A stretch of 64,000 nt of DNA, taken from positions 62,001 through 126,000 of the forward strand of contig NZ_JAQGEI010000001.1 in the NCBI RefSeq assembly GCF_029017505.1, given 5' to 3'. The notes below the pieces were generated by a model. The model searched no databases. It had not been told where the DNA came from and worked only from the letters and a program-made list of their open reading frames with translations. The stretch is from Sedimenticola hydrogenitrophicus. GTDB taxonomy: Bacteria > Pseudomonadota > Gammaproteobacteria > Chromatiales > Chromatiaceae. Below, one piece after another: positions 17,035 to 25,448 of this stretch (its first letter is position 1; each line of letters begins with the position of its first letter). A program made the position numbers and the translations under genes.

Positions 17035-17385
17035 ATGCCTGTTAAAAACCTGTATTCCATGAGCGACGAGGCCATTGCCGCCGAGCTGGGCGGGCGCATC
17101 GAGCAGCTGCGGCTGGAGGCGGATATCACCCAGGAAAGTATTGCCGAGGAGCTGGGGATCACCACCAAGACCTACCGCGCCGTGATCAAGGGGAGGGGCA
17201 AGTTTGCCACCCTGATCGGCATCCTGCGGGTGCTCGGGCAGCTGGAGCTGGTGAATCGCTTTATCCCGGAGACTCCGTTCAGCCCCATGGCCCTGCTGGA
17301 ATTGCAGGGGCGCCAGCGCCAGCGCGCATCCGGGGCCGGTGGGCGCAAAAAGGATCCGCACGCTGAGGAGGATCTCGGATGGTAA
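17035..17385 (+). CDS. hipB: HipB-like XRE-family antitoxin
   Basis: 116 residues with an XRE helix-turn-helix at about 18-70 (LGGRIEQLRLEADITQESIAEELGITTKTYRAVIKG) and a basic, low-complexity tail (RQRQRASGAGGRKKDPHAEED). Its gene overlaps the hipA start by 7 bases, the usual antitoxin-toxin order. HipB neutralises HipA and represses the operon; the 18-bp palindrome upstream is its likely site. Confidence 0.85.
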   Translation: MPVKNLYSMSDEAIAAELGGRIEQLRLEADITQESIAEELGITTKTYRAVIKGRGKFATLIGILRVLGQLELVNRFIPETPFSPMALLELQGRQRQRASGAGGRKKDPHAEEDLGW

Positions 17386-18683
17386 CGCACCAGGTCGCCC
17401 GGGTGATGCTGTGGGGCGAACTCGTGGGCGCCCTGGCCTATAACGAGGAGACCGGCTTCAGCGCCTTTGAATACGCCCCCGGCTGGCTCCGCAAAGGGGT
17501 CGAGATTTCGCCCATCCGACTGCCCCTCGGGCGGCGCAAGTACCTGTTCAGCGAGCTCCCCTATGCCACCTACCGCGGCCTGCCGGCCGCCTTCGCCGAT
17601 ACCCTGCCAGACGATTTCGGCAATGCGGTGATCGATGCCTGGCTGGCGAAGCGGGGGCGCGACCCCGGCTCGTTCTCCCCGGTGGAGCGCCTGCTCTACA
17701 CCGGGCGCCGCGGGATGGGGGCGCTGGAGTATCACCCGGAGTTCGACCAGGCGCTGACCCGGACCGCCCCGCTGCGGGTCGATGCCCTGGTGGCGATGGC
17801 CCAGCAGGTGATCGACGGCCGCGCCGCCCTGCAGGTGGCGATAGACCGGGAGCAGCGCGGCGATGGCCTGGAGTCGCTGTTTCAGGTGGGCACCTCCGCC
17901 GGCGGGGCGCGCGCCAAGGCGGTGGTCGCCGTCAACCGGGAGCGTACCGAACTGCGTAGCGGCCAGGTGGACTGCCCCGAAGGCTTTGAGCATTTTATCC
18001 TCAAATTCGATGGCGTGGTGGACAGCAACCGTACCCATCAGACCTTCGGTGACCCGCAGGGGTATGGCCGCATGGAGTACGCCTATTACCTGATGGCCCG
18101 GGACGCGGGCATCCATATCTCCCATTGCGAACTGCTGGAAGAGGGGGAACGGGCCCATTTCATGACCCGGCGCTTCGACCGGATCGGCAACGAGAAGCTC
18201 CATTTCCAGTCGCTCTGCGCCATGGATCACGCGGACTATAAAAAGCCCGGGCACTACAGTTATGAGCAGCTGTTCGGCCTGATGCGCCGCCTGCGCCTGG
18301 ACCGTCGTTCGGCGCTCGAGATGTACCGGCGCATGGTGTTCAATATCGTCGCCCGCAACCAGGATGACCACCCGAAGAATGTCGGTTTCACCCGCCGCCA
18401 GGGGGGCGACTGGCGGTTGGCTCCGGCGTTTGACCTGGCTTACAGCTTCCGAGCCGATTCGCCCTGGGTGGCCACCCACCAGATGACCCTGAACGGCAAG
18501 CGGGATCAGTTTGTCCTGGAGGACCTGCTGGCGCCCGCCGCCACCTTTGCCCGGGAGGCCCGGGAAATTATTGAAACGGTCCGGGAGGTGGTCTCCCGCT
18601 GGCCGGATTACGCGGCGCAAGCGGGCGTGCCGGAGCCCTTCGCGGCGGTCATCGGCAAGCATCACCGCCTGGTTTTTTCCTGA
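17379..18683 (+). CDS. hipA: HipA-family serine/threonine kinase toxin
   Basis: 434 residues, close to the 440 of E. coli HipA. The couple_hipA N-domain (about 1-110) is followed by the HipA kinase core. Visible motifs are the Gly-rich nucleotide loop GTSAGGARAKAVVAV, FMTRRFDRIG, the catalytic-loop segment NIVARNQDDHPKNVGF and the metal-binding segment LAPAFDLAYSF. All key residues appear intact, so an active kinase is expected. Characterised HipA phosphorylates glutamyl-tRNA synthetase, but the target of this branch is unknown. The downstream 18684-18814 region contains no clear gene. Confidence 0.92.
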   Translation: MVTHQVARVMLWGELVGALAYNEETGFSAFEYAPGWLRKGVEISPIRLPLGRRKYLFSELPYATYRGLPAAFADTLPDDFGNAVIDAWLAKRGRDPGSFSPVERLLYTGRRGMGALEYHPEFDQALTRTAPLRVDALVAMAQQVIDGRAALQVAIDREQRGDGLESLFQVGTSAGGARAKAVVAVNRERTELRSGQVDCPEGFEHFILKFDGVVDSNRTHQTFGDPQGYGRMEYAYYLMARDAGIHISHCELLEEGERAHFMTRRFDRIGNEKLHFQSLCAMDHADYKKPGHYSYEQLFGLMRRLRLDRRSALEMYRRMVFNIVARNQDDHPKNVGFTRRQGGDWRLAPAFDLAYSFRADSPWVATHQMTLNGKRDQFVLEDLLAPAATFAREAREIIETVREVVSRWPDYAAQAGVPEPFAAVIGKHHRLVFS

Positions 18684-18814
18684 TGCGCCGGTTGGAGTGG
18701 GGAAAAGACCATCCCATCATCCGGCAAAGCTACGCTACTATGAATGGAATCAGCAGGCGGCGGAGCGCCTGAAATTCCTGTTGGATTGAACCGGCATTAA
18801 TCGAGGAGTCCGTG

Positions 18815-19420
18815 ATGACCGAGCCTTTTATCGCCCAGGACAACAAACCCCGCTGCCGATGGTGTAGCGCCGCGCCGGAGTTTCTGGATTACCATGACCA
18901 CGAATGGGGCTACCCGGTGGATGATGACCGGCGCCTGTTTGAAAAGCTCTGCCTGGAAGGCTTCCAGTCGGGCCTCAGCTGGCGCACCATCCTGGCCAAG
19001 CGGGAAAACTTCCGCACGGCCTTCCACCAGTTTGATTTCAACAAGGTGGCCCGCTTCACCGAGCGCGATGTGGATCGCCTGCTGCAGGATGCGGGTATCG
19101 TGCGGCATCGTGGCAAGATCGAGGCGGTGATCAATAATGCGCAACGTGCCCAGGAGCTGGTAAGGCAGGAGGGGTCCCTGGCCGCCTTTTTCTGGCGTTA
19201 TGAACCCCGGGCCGACAACCTGGCGGCGCCGCAAACCGCATCGACGTCGGATGAATCGGTCGCGCTGTCCAAGGCGTTGAAAAAGATGGGCTGGAAGTTT
19301 GTCGGCCCGACCACCGTATACGCCTTTATGCAGGCCATGGGATTGATCAACGATCATGTCGGGACCTGCGTTATCCGAGATAAAGTGGAACGTGCGCGCG
19401 AGCGTTTTACACGACCCTGA
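18815..19420 (+). CDS. tag: DNA-3-methyladenine glycosylase I
   Basis: 201-residue base-excision repair enzyme that removes 3-methyladenine. The family signatures are clear: CRWC near the N-terminus (zinc Cys), YHDHEWGYPVDDDRRLFEKL, LEGFQSGLSWRTILAKRENFR, MGWKFVGPTTVYAFMQAMG and NDH near the C-terminus (zinc His). I chose the ATG at 18815, 6 bases after GAGGAG, over a GTG one codon earlier. It converges with arsM, with only 44 bp between them. Confidence 0.96.
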   Translation: MTEPFIAQDNKPRCRWCSAAPEFLDYHDHEWGYPVDDDRRLFEKLCLEGFQSGLSWRTILAKRENFRTAFHQFDFNKVARFTERDVDRLLQDAGIVRHRGKIEAVINNAQRAQELVRQEGSLAAFFWRYEPRADNLAAPQTASTSDESVALSKALKKMGWKFVGPTTVYAFMQAMGLINDHVGTCVIRDKVERARERFTRP

Positions 19421-19464
19421 CCCGTAAACCGGCGAATCATTACAACGCCCACGCCGATGCGCCT

Positions 19465-20259
19465 TCAGGTCACGGGTTTCACCGCCTCGATATTGGCCGA
19501 TGCCACGTAATCACCCACCGACGACCCCGGCGCCCAGTCGCGGATGAAGCGCTTGCTCTCGTCCTTCGGCGTGATGCGAATCTGCTCAAAGCCACTCTCG
19601 CGCAGCATCGCTTCCACTTCCGCCACCCGTGAGGCGCCGGCCACGCAACCGGTGTAGAGCGCCAGATCCTGGCGCATCGCCTCCGGCAATTCGGCCAGCG
19701 CCAGCACGTCGGCGATGGCCAGCCGGCCGCCCGGTTTCAGTACCCGGTAGGCCTCCGCGAACACCCGGGGTTTATCCGGGGAGAGATTGATCACGCAGTT
19801 GGAGATGATGACATCCACCGTGGCGTCGGCCAGCGGCAGATGCTCGATCTCTCCGAGGCGGAACTCGGTGTTGCGATAGCCGCCTTGCGCGGCATTTTGC
19901 CGCGCCCGGGAGACCATATCCGGGGTCATGTCGACGCCGATCACCCGGCCGCTATCCCCCACCTGGCGCGCCGCGAGGAAACAGTCGAAACCACCCCCAC
20001 TGCCCAGGTCGAGCACCACTTCGCCCGGTTTGAGCGCGGCGATGGCCTGCGGGTTTCCGCAACCCAGCCCCAGGTTGGAGCCCGCGGGGACACCGCCGGT
20101 CTCGTTGGCGCTGTAGCCAAGCCCTTGCGACAGGCTCGCTACGCTGGTTGTCGGCGCACCGCAGCAGGCGCTGCCACAGCCGCTGCCCTCGCCGTTGGCC
20201 ACGCGGCCGTACTGCTGTCGTACCGCCTGGCGAATTTCGTCATGCTTCAGGTTGTCCAT
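19465..20259 (-). CDS. arsM: Arsenite S-adenosylmethionine methyltransferase
   Basis: 264 residues. The SAM-binding motif is VVLDLGSGGGFDCFLAA, with GVDMTPDMV and ISNCVINLSPDK typical of ArsM. Conserved cysteines occur in CGSACCG (about residues 28-33), LGCGNP, NCVIN and TGCVAGA, matching the arsenite-binding Cys set. The enzyme methylates As(III) to volatile or less toxic products. It follows a SigZ-type sigma-factor gene with 84 bp between them on the same strand, suggesting co-expression. A short copy of its 3' end occurs at 13337. Confidence 0.93.
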   Translation of the reverse strand: MDNLKHDEIRQAVRQQYGRVANGEGSGCGSACCGAPTTSVASLSQGLGYSANETGGVPAGSNLGLGCGNPQAIAALKPGEVVLDLGSGGGFDCFLAARQVGDSGRVIGVDMTPDMVSRARQNAAQGGYRNTEFRLGEIEHLPLADATVDVIISNCVINLSPDKPRVFAEAYRVLKPGGRLAIADVLALAELPEAMRQDLALYTGCVAGASRVAEVEAMLRESGFEQIRITPKDESKRFIRDWAPGSSVGDYVASANIEAVKPVT

Positions 20260-20343
20260 GGGTTTCTCCCGTTGTTGGATGTGCGGCGGTTGCCGCGTTC
20301 TACCCTATAGACGGAGAAAGCCGGAAAAAGACGCAAGCGCTTT

Positions 20344-20889
20344 TCAGTCGCAGGGCTTTTTACAGAACCTGTCGTTGCCGTCACGCGGTGAATAGCCGAC
20401 GATCCGGCCGCGCTCGCACTCGATGTCGCAACAGGCCAGCAGTTGCGCCCGCAATCTCTCCCGGCCCCTCTGGATTCTGGATTTTGCCCCGGAGAGGGAG
20501 AGGCCGAGGCGCACGGCCACCTCCTTTTGCGGCAACCCCTCCAGTTCGGAAAGGAGCAGTGCCGTGCGGTAGGTTTCGGGCAGCGTGGCGATCAGCGGGC
20601 GCAGGCAATCCGCCAGCTCCGCGCCATAATTCCGTTCGCCCTCGGGGGCCGCCAGGTCTGCCAGCAGTTCGGAAGTGGGCGATTGCGTCCGGTAATGGTC
20701 AGCAATGGTGTTTGCCGTGATGCGGTAGAGCCATGAGGTGATTTTGCCTTTTGATTTCAGCCTGTGCAGGCTCAGGTGGGCCTTGAGATAGACATCCTGG
20801 AGAATATCGTCGATGGCATCCCGCTCCCGGACGCGCCGGGCGACATAGCCGCGCAGCCGCTCTTTGTGTTGTTGCCAGAAGTCGTTCAT
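20344..20889 (-). CDS. sigZ: SigZ-type ECF RNA polymerase sigma factor
   Basis: 181 residues. Region 2 (about 8-70) includes DAIDDILQDVYLKAH and ITSWLYRITANTIADHYR; region 4 (about 95-150) includes LPETYRTALLLSELEGLPQKEVAVRLGLSLSGAKSRIQRGRERL. A C-terminal extension contains five cysteines (LACCDIEC and FCKKPC), a feature of SigZ proteins that could bind metal or thiol-reactive ligands. No anti-sigma gene is adjacent. It sits directly upstream of arsM, so a response to arsenic or metals is a reasonable but unproven idea. Confidence 0.88.
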   Translation of the reverse strand: MNDFWQQHKERLRGYVARRVRERDAIDDILQDVYLKAHLSLHRLKSKGKITSWLYRITANTIADHYRTQSPTSELLADLAAPEGERNYGAELADCLRPLIATLPETYRTALLLSELEGLPQKEVAVRLGLSLSGAKSRIQRGRERLRAQLLACCDIECERGRIVGYSPRDGNDRFCKKPCD

Positions 20890-21011
20890 GGGTGACCTGA
20901 TCCGCGAGTTGGTTGAACCGCATCGGTGATTATGAATCGATTTACAGCCCCGATGCAGCTATTACTGCTAACATTATTACTTGTAGGGGATTGATTTGGA
21001 GGTGATACGAC

Positions 21012-21593
21012 ATGACACGCAGTGGAATATTGAATCCCATCAATACAACCCTGATTATGGGCTCCCTATTGTTTGCAACCCTGCCCTTGGCCAGCGAAGA
21101 GATGCATATGGAGAAACGGGGTGAGCACAGCATGGGAACCGAGGCCGGGCACATGGAAGGCCGCAAGGAGCATACGGAACATATGGCGCGTCACGGGCAC
21201 AAATCCTGGGTGACCCCTCCCCACGCCTACGCCGACAAGCGAAACCCCGACTGGGATGACCCACAGGCGGTGGTCAGGGGCATGGGGGTATTCGCCCAGC
21301 AGTGTGCCCAGTGCCACGGTGTATCCGGTATCGGCGACGGGCCGCTGGCGCGTGGTCTGGTCCACCGGCCGGCTGACCTCAGTAAGCATTTTCATGCCAA
21401 GGACGGCATCAGTGACGCCTATCTCTTCTGGCGCGTGAGTAAGGGGGGGACGGTGGAACCGTTCAAATCGGCTAATTCGGCAATGCCCGCATTTGACCAG
21501 CTGCTGAACGAGCGGCAGCGTTGGGACGTGCTGACCTATGTCCACCAGCAGATCCACAAGGGCTTTGTTCTGACCGTGGAAAATACCAGGTAA
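21012..21593 (+). CDS. Periplasmic mono-haem cytochrome c with His/Met-rich N-region
   Basis: 193 residues. An N-terminal signal sequence (about 1-28, MGSLLFATLPLASEE) is followed by a His/Met-rich segment (about 30-65, with repeated EH, HM and MH pairs) and a class I cytochrome c domain. The haem-binding motif is CAQCH (near residue 99), and the likely sixth ligand is Met in NSAMPAF. The ATG has a strong GGAGGT site. The His/Met-rich stretch could bind copper or another metal before the haem domain. The electron partner is unknown. Confidence 0.88.
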   Translation: MTRSGILNPINTTLIMGSLLFATLPLASEEMHMEKRGEHSMGTEAGHMEGRKEHTEHMARHGHKSWVTPPHAYADKRNPDWDDPQAVVRGMGVFAQQCAQCHGVSGIGDGPLARGLVHRPADLSKHFHAKDGISDAYLFWRVSKGGTVEPFKSANSAMPAFDQLLNERQRWDVLTYVHQQIHKGFVLTVENTR

Positions 21594-21631
21594 ATAACCC
21601 GGCGTGCGGCTCACATGCCAGGGTAAATCAA

Positions 21632-22636
21632 CTATTCCCACTTGAAACTGCGCGCGCCGATGGTCATGAACAGCACGCTCATGGCCAGCATGATCAACAG
21701 GCGCGGGGCGATATCCCACAGCCCGGCGCCGTCGATCATGATCGCGCGGGCCGCCTCGATCATGTGGGTCAGCGGGAATATCTGCGCTGCTTGGCGGATA
21801 ATCTCCGGCGAGCCCTCCAACGAAAACCAGACCCCGGAGAGCAGCATCATCGGCCAGCTGATCATGTTCAGCAGGCCGTTGGCGGTTTCCTCGCTGGAGA
21901 GGCGCGCGGCAATGATCAGGCTCAGGCAGATCATGCTGAAGGTGCCGATGACCAGCACCAGGAACAGGGTCAGATAGGAGCCGTACATGCGGAAACCCAC
22001 CAACAGGTTGGTACCGGTATAGACCAGGGTGGTGACGGCGACGATCAGCCACAGCCGCGACACCACCTGGGCGGAGAGGAACTCGAAGGCGGTGAGGGGG
22101 GTCGCCTTGAGCCGTTTCAGGACGCCGTTTTTACGATAGCGCACGATCACGTAGCCGACGCCGAACAGGGCGCTGAACATGATGTTCATCCCCAGTACAC
22201 CGGGAATCAGCCAGTCCACGTAGCGGATCGCCTCGCCGCTGACGGTCTGTTTGTGAAAGCGGTTCTCGCCCCCCGCCAGCAGTTGCTCCAGCAGATAACC
22301 GTTGGCCGACTGATCGTTGATCCAGTAGCTGCCGCTGGCGGTCTCCAGCAGCATGTCCAACTGGTGCCGCTCCACCTTGGGGATGGCGGACGCGATGCTC
22401 TCCACCGGGATGAACTGGATGTGCTTGAGATGCAGAAAGCGCTCGATGCCGGGCACCTGCTGCGGCTGGCCGAACAGCCCCACCTTGAATAGTGTCTGCC
22501 CCCCGGTGGAGAAGGCGAAGGCAAAGCCGAACACGATCAGCACCGGCAACACGATATTCCAGGAGAGGGCGCTGCGGTCGCGCAGGAACTCCAGGTTGCG
22601 GGCCGAAAGCACGGCCAGGAAGCGACGGAATCCCAC
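21632..22636 (-). CDS. ABC-2 type transporter permease
   Basis: 334-residue membrane protein of the ABC-2 family. The N-terminal helix is at about 25-45 (WNIVLPVLIVFGFAFAF), a periplasmic loop runs to about 160, and roughly five helices follow (GVLGMNIMFSALFGVGYVIV, VSRLWLIVAVTTLVYT, TLFLVLVIGTFSMICLSLIIA, MISWPMMLLSGVWF, and MLAMSVLFMTI near the C-terminus). It lies 3 bp after the stop of its ATPase gene. Together they form an export-type ABC transporter (drug, lipid or polysaccharide class); the substrate is not identifiable. Confidence 0.9.
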   Translation of the reverse strand: MGFRRFLAVLSARNLEFLRDRSALSWNIVLPVLIVFGFAFAFSTGGQTLFKVGLFGQPQQVPGIERFLHLKHIQFIPVESIASAIPKVERHQLDMLLETASGSYWINDQSANGYLLEQLLAGGENRFHKQTVSGEAIRYVDWLIPGVLGMNIMFSALFGVGYVIVRYRKNGVLKRLKATPLTAFEFLSAQVVSRLWLIVAVTTLVYTGTNLLVGFRMYGSYLTLFLVLVIGTFSMICLSLIIAARLSSEETANGLLNMISWPMMLLSGVWFSLEGSPEIIRQAAQIFPLTHMIEAARAIMIDGAGLWDIAPRLLIMLAMSVLFMTIGARSFKWE

Positions 22637-22639
22637 GGT

Positions 22640-23527
22640 TCAGCTCCTCAGCTCGCGGCCGGTCAGTTCCAGAAACAGATCCTCCAGGGTGCGGGAGCGG
22701 ATCTGCAGGTGGGTCAACGGCACCTCCCGGGCGATCAGCAGCTCGATGGAGGCGGTGATATTGTCACTCAGGATCTCCACCTGGCCATTTGCCCGGTGCA
22801 GCCGCATCCGGCTGTCGCTGTCGAGTGATTCCGGTACCTCGCCGGCCGGCAGGCAGATCACCGAGTGGTCGAAATGTTCTTTCAGCAGCGCCCGGGGCGA
22901 ACCCTGGGCAATGATCTTGCCGTGGTCCATGATGATGATCTCGTCACACAGCTCATACGCCTCCTCCATGTAATGGGTGGTGAGGATCAGGGTCTTCTGC
23001 TCCCGTTTGATGTCGTTCACCAGCTGCCAGAAGTTGCGCCGCGCCTGGGGATCGAGGCCGGTGGTAGGCTCGTCGAGAAAGACGATCTGCGGGTCATTGA
23101 TCAGGGCGATGGCCAGCAGCAGTCGCTGACGCTGGCCCCCGGAGAGTCGGCGCACGTCGCGGTCGAGGAATTCGCCCAGGGCGCAGCGCTCGATCAGCTC
23201 ATCGATCGGGCGGGTGCGCGGGTAGAAGCGGCTGAACAGCTCCAGGATCTCGCCGACCCGGATAAACTCCTGCAGCGCGGTCTCCTGAAACATGATGCCG
23301 GCCTCGGTCCGGAACGCCACGCCGGTCGGCTCTCCCTTGTAGCGGATATCCCCCCGGGTCGGGGTGATGATCCCCTCCAGCATCTCCACCGTGGTGGTCT
23401 TGCCGGCGCCGTTGGGACCGAGCAGACCGAAGCAGCTGCCGCGCTCGATGGAGAAGCTGACGCCATTGACCGCCTGCACGCCATTGAAGTGTTTGACCAG
23501 ATTGTCGACCTGCAGGATGCTGCTCAT
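22640..23527 (-). CDS. ABC transporter ATP-binding protein (DrrA/NatA-like)
   Basis: 295 residues. Walker A is GPNGAGKTTTVEM, the Q-loop FQET, the ABC signature RLSGGQRQRLLLA, Walker B IVFLDEPTTGLD and the switch His is in LTTHYMEEA. The C-terminal ~70 residues form the regulatory tail common in DrrA-type exporters. It is the energising subunit for the permease encoded directly downstream. Confidence 0.95.
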   Translation of the reverse strand: MSSILQVDNLVKHFNGVQAVNGVSFSIERGSCFGLLGPNGAGKTTTVEMLEGIITPTRGDIRYKGEPTGVAFRTEAGIMFQETALQEFIRVGEILELFSRFYPRTRPIDELIERCALGEFLDRDVRRLSGGQRQRLLLAIALINDPQIVFLDEPTTGLDPQARRNFWQLVNDIKREQKTLILTTHYMEEAYELCDEIIIMDHGKIIAQGSPRALLKEHFDHSVICLPAGEVPESLDSDSRMRLHRANGQVEILSDNITASIELLIAREVPLTHLQIRSRTLEDLFLELTGRELRS

Positions 23528-23716
23528 GAAATATCCGCCCTGATTGATCGGTCATTGTAAGCGATTTGACGGCGGCGTGGGATCCTCCGTCGGCGCAGTC
23601 GTCGATGGCCTAAAATTAACCGGAAAAGGGTGGGCGGAATGGTCTGAATTTTACCTATCGGGGGACGACTTTTATTCACGGATTTATCCGAACCATAACG
23701 AGGGGGAGAGACCAGT

Positions 23717-24835
23717 ATGTTGATTGGTGTGCCGAGAGAGATAAAGAATAACGAGTTCCGGGTGGGCCTGACCCCGGCCAGTGTGCGTGAGCTGACACTC
23801 CATGGCCATCAGGTCGTGGTGGAGAGTGAGGCCGGTGCCGGTATCGGCATGGATGATGACGCCTATCGGGCGGTGGGCGCCGAGATCGTGGCGGAGGCCA
23901 GAAGCGTGTTCGACCGGGCCGAGATGGTGGTGAAGGTGAAGGAGCCCCAATCCTCCGAGTGCCGCCTGTTGCGCGAGGGCCAGCTGCTGTTCACCTACCT
24001 GCACCTGGCGCCCGATCCCAACCAGACGGAACTGCTGGTCAACGCCGGCGTCACCGCCATCGCCTATGAAACCGTGACCGACCGGCGCGGCGGCCTGCCG
24101 CTGCTGGTGCCCATGTCTGAGGTGGCGGGGCGTATGTCGATTCAGGCCGGTGCCCAGTGTCTGGAGAAGTCTCACGGCGGCGCGGGCCTGTTGCTGGGCG
24201 GGGTGCCGGGTGTGGCGCCGGCCAATGTGGTGGTGATCGGCGGCGGCGTGGTAGGCACCAACGCCATCCGCATGGCGATGGGGCTGGAAGCTCACGTCAC
24301 GGTGCTGGACCGTTCCCTGCAACGACTGGCGGAGCTGGATCTGCAGTTCGGCGGCCGCCTCAACACCATCTACTCCACCAAGGAGGCGCTGGAGGCCTAT
24401 GTGCTGGACGCCGACCTGGTGATCGGCGCGGTGCTGGTGCCGGGGGCGGCGACCCCCAAGCTGGTGACCCGCGAGATGCTGGGGCGCATGCGTCCCGGCT
24501 CGGTACTGGTGGATGTAGCAATCGACCAGGGGGGCTGTTTCGAGACCTCCCACGCCACCACCCACGCCGATCCCACCTATATCGTCGACAACATTGTCCA
24601 TTACTGCGTCGCCAACATGCCCGGCGCGGTGGCCCGCACCTCCACCTTCGCGCTCAACAACGCCACCCTGCCGTTTACCCTGGCACTGGCGAACAAGGGC
24701 TTCCCCCTGGCCCTGGCGGATGATCCCTATCTGCTGGAGGGGCTGAATGTGCACAAGGGGCGTGTCACCTACGAAGCCGTGGCCAGTGCCCTGGGTTACG
24801 ACTATCTGCCGGCTCGGGAGGCGCTGGCGCTGTGA
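23717..24835 (+). CDS. ald: Alanine dehydrogenase
   Basis: 372 residues, the canonical length. NAD-dependent reversible deamination of L-alanine to pyruvate and ammonia. The start [20 protein letters not shown] is diagnostic. The catalytic Lys lies in VVKVKEPQ, His in TYLHLAPD and Asp in [13 protein letters not shown]; the NAD-binding glycine motif is [23 protein letters not shown] ribosome-binding site precedes the ATG. It stands alone; the next unit downstream starts with a cobalamin riboswitch. Confidence 0.97.
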   Translation: MLIGVPREIKNNEFRVGLTPASVRELTLHGHQVVVESEAGAGIGMDDDAYRAVGAEIVAEARSVFDRAEMVVKVKEPQSSECRLLREGQLLFTYLHLAPDPNQTELLVNAGVTAIAYETVTDRRGGLPLLVPMSEVAGRMSIQAGAQCLEKSHGGAGLLLGGVPGVAPANVVVIGGGVVGTNAIRMAMGLEAHVTVLDRSLQRLAELDLQFGGRLNTIYSTKEALEAYVLDADLVIGAVLVPGAATPKLVTREMLGRMRPGSVLVDVAIDQGGCFETSHATTHADPTYIVDNIVHYCVANMPGAVARTSTFALNNATLPFTLALANKGFPLALADDPYLLEGLNVHKGRVTYEAVASALGYDYLPAREALAL

Positions 24836-24914
24836 GCCCGCCAGCAACCCCGCAAATGGCGGGCATGGCCCGCCCTGCAGGGCACCCAGGGGGCGCCGAT
24901 CCCGAGGCCGTTTC

Positions 24915-24943
24915 TTGACACCCCTTTGGCATTGCTTTAGCTT
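24915..24943 (+). promoter_or_regulatory. Candidate promoter for the cobalamin riboswitch transcript
   Basis: A perfect -35 TTGACA (24915-24920) is followed after 17 bp by a weak -10 (TAGCTT, 24938-24943). Transcription would begin near 24950, just before the riboswitch sequence. Upstream, a hairpin GGCGGGC-ATG-GCCCGCC (24858-24874) may mark the end of the ald transcript, although it has no T-run. Confidence 0.45.
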
Positions 24944-24949
24944 CCAGCG

Positions 24950-25157
24950 TCTGCTTCAGGTGTCCCCAGGATATCCATCCAGGGGATGAAACGGGAAGCC
25001 GGTGCGTTACTGACCCGCTCGGTCAGGGAACAATTCCGGAGCTGCCCCCGCAACGGTAAGCGAGTCACGGCGCATCACTCGGCCACTGCGTAGCGATTAC
25101 GTGGGAAGGCGGTCCGCCCGGTGGTCACACCATTCGCAAGCCCGGAGACCGGCCTGG
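24950..25157 (+). promoter_or_regulatory. Cobalamin riboswitch
   Basis: It contains the conserved elements of the cobalamin aptamer in order: GGGAAGCCGGTG near 24991, the B12 box GCTGCCCCCGCAACGGTAAG near 25040, and the closing GCCCGGAGACCGGCC near 25140. Binding of adenosyl- or other cobalamin would repress the downstream cobalamin salvage genes (adenosyltransferase, CbiA/CobB, BtuF-like). A fold-back element has inserted between this aptamer and the first gene, which may alter or replace the expression platform. Confidence 0.92.
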
Positions 25158-25163
25158 AAGCGA

Positions 25164-25317
25164 GGGCCTGGAAAAAAACTGTTACAGATTGCGCCGGATT
25201 TTCGTTTGCCTTCGAGGCACGGCAAGGCGCGCATAGTCGTTCTATGTAAGTCTTGCCGTAACGCCTAAGGCGGGCGAAAAGACCAGCAAGATGTGATAGT
25301 TATTTATTGACAGGCCC
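25164..25317. mobile_element. Fold-back repeat element, family B, copy 1 (in riboswitch leader)
   Basis: 154-bp element with ends GGGCCTG and CAGGCCC, and inner arms ACTGTTACA and TGTGATAGT. Its interior arms (CGGCAAG/CTTGCCG, CATAG/CTATG around the loop TCGTT) make it one long hairpin. It is about 95% identical to the copy at 31697-31853. It lies only ~7 bp after the cobalamin aptamer and 132 bp before the adenosyltransferase ATG, so it is transcribed as part of the leader. No target duplication is evident for this copy. Confidence 0.8.
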
Positions 25318-25448
25318 TTAGTTGGCATCGCGGCGGGCGATGCGCCGGCTATGGGTGGCGACGTCCACCCCGGTCCGTGTTGCTTCCCCTCTGCCATGCC
25401 TTTCAGCCACACGATCGGCGCGCGGGTGAGTGCGCCCAAGGAAAACCC

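Noticed and set aside
18684-18814. Open frame ending YYEWNQQAAERLKFLLD between hipA and tag
   Set aside because: It is only a continuation of an out-of-frame reading of hipA; the short segment could be a gene remnant, but I could not assign it.
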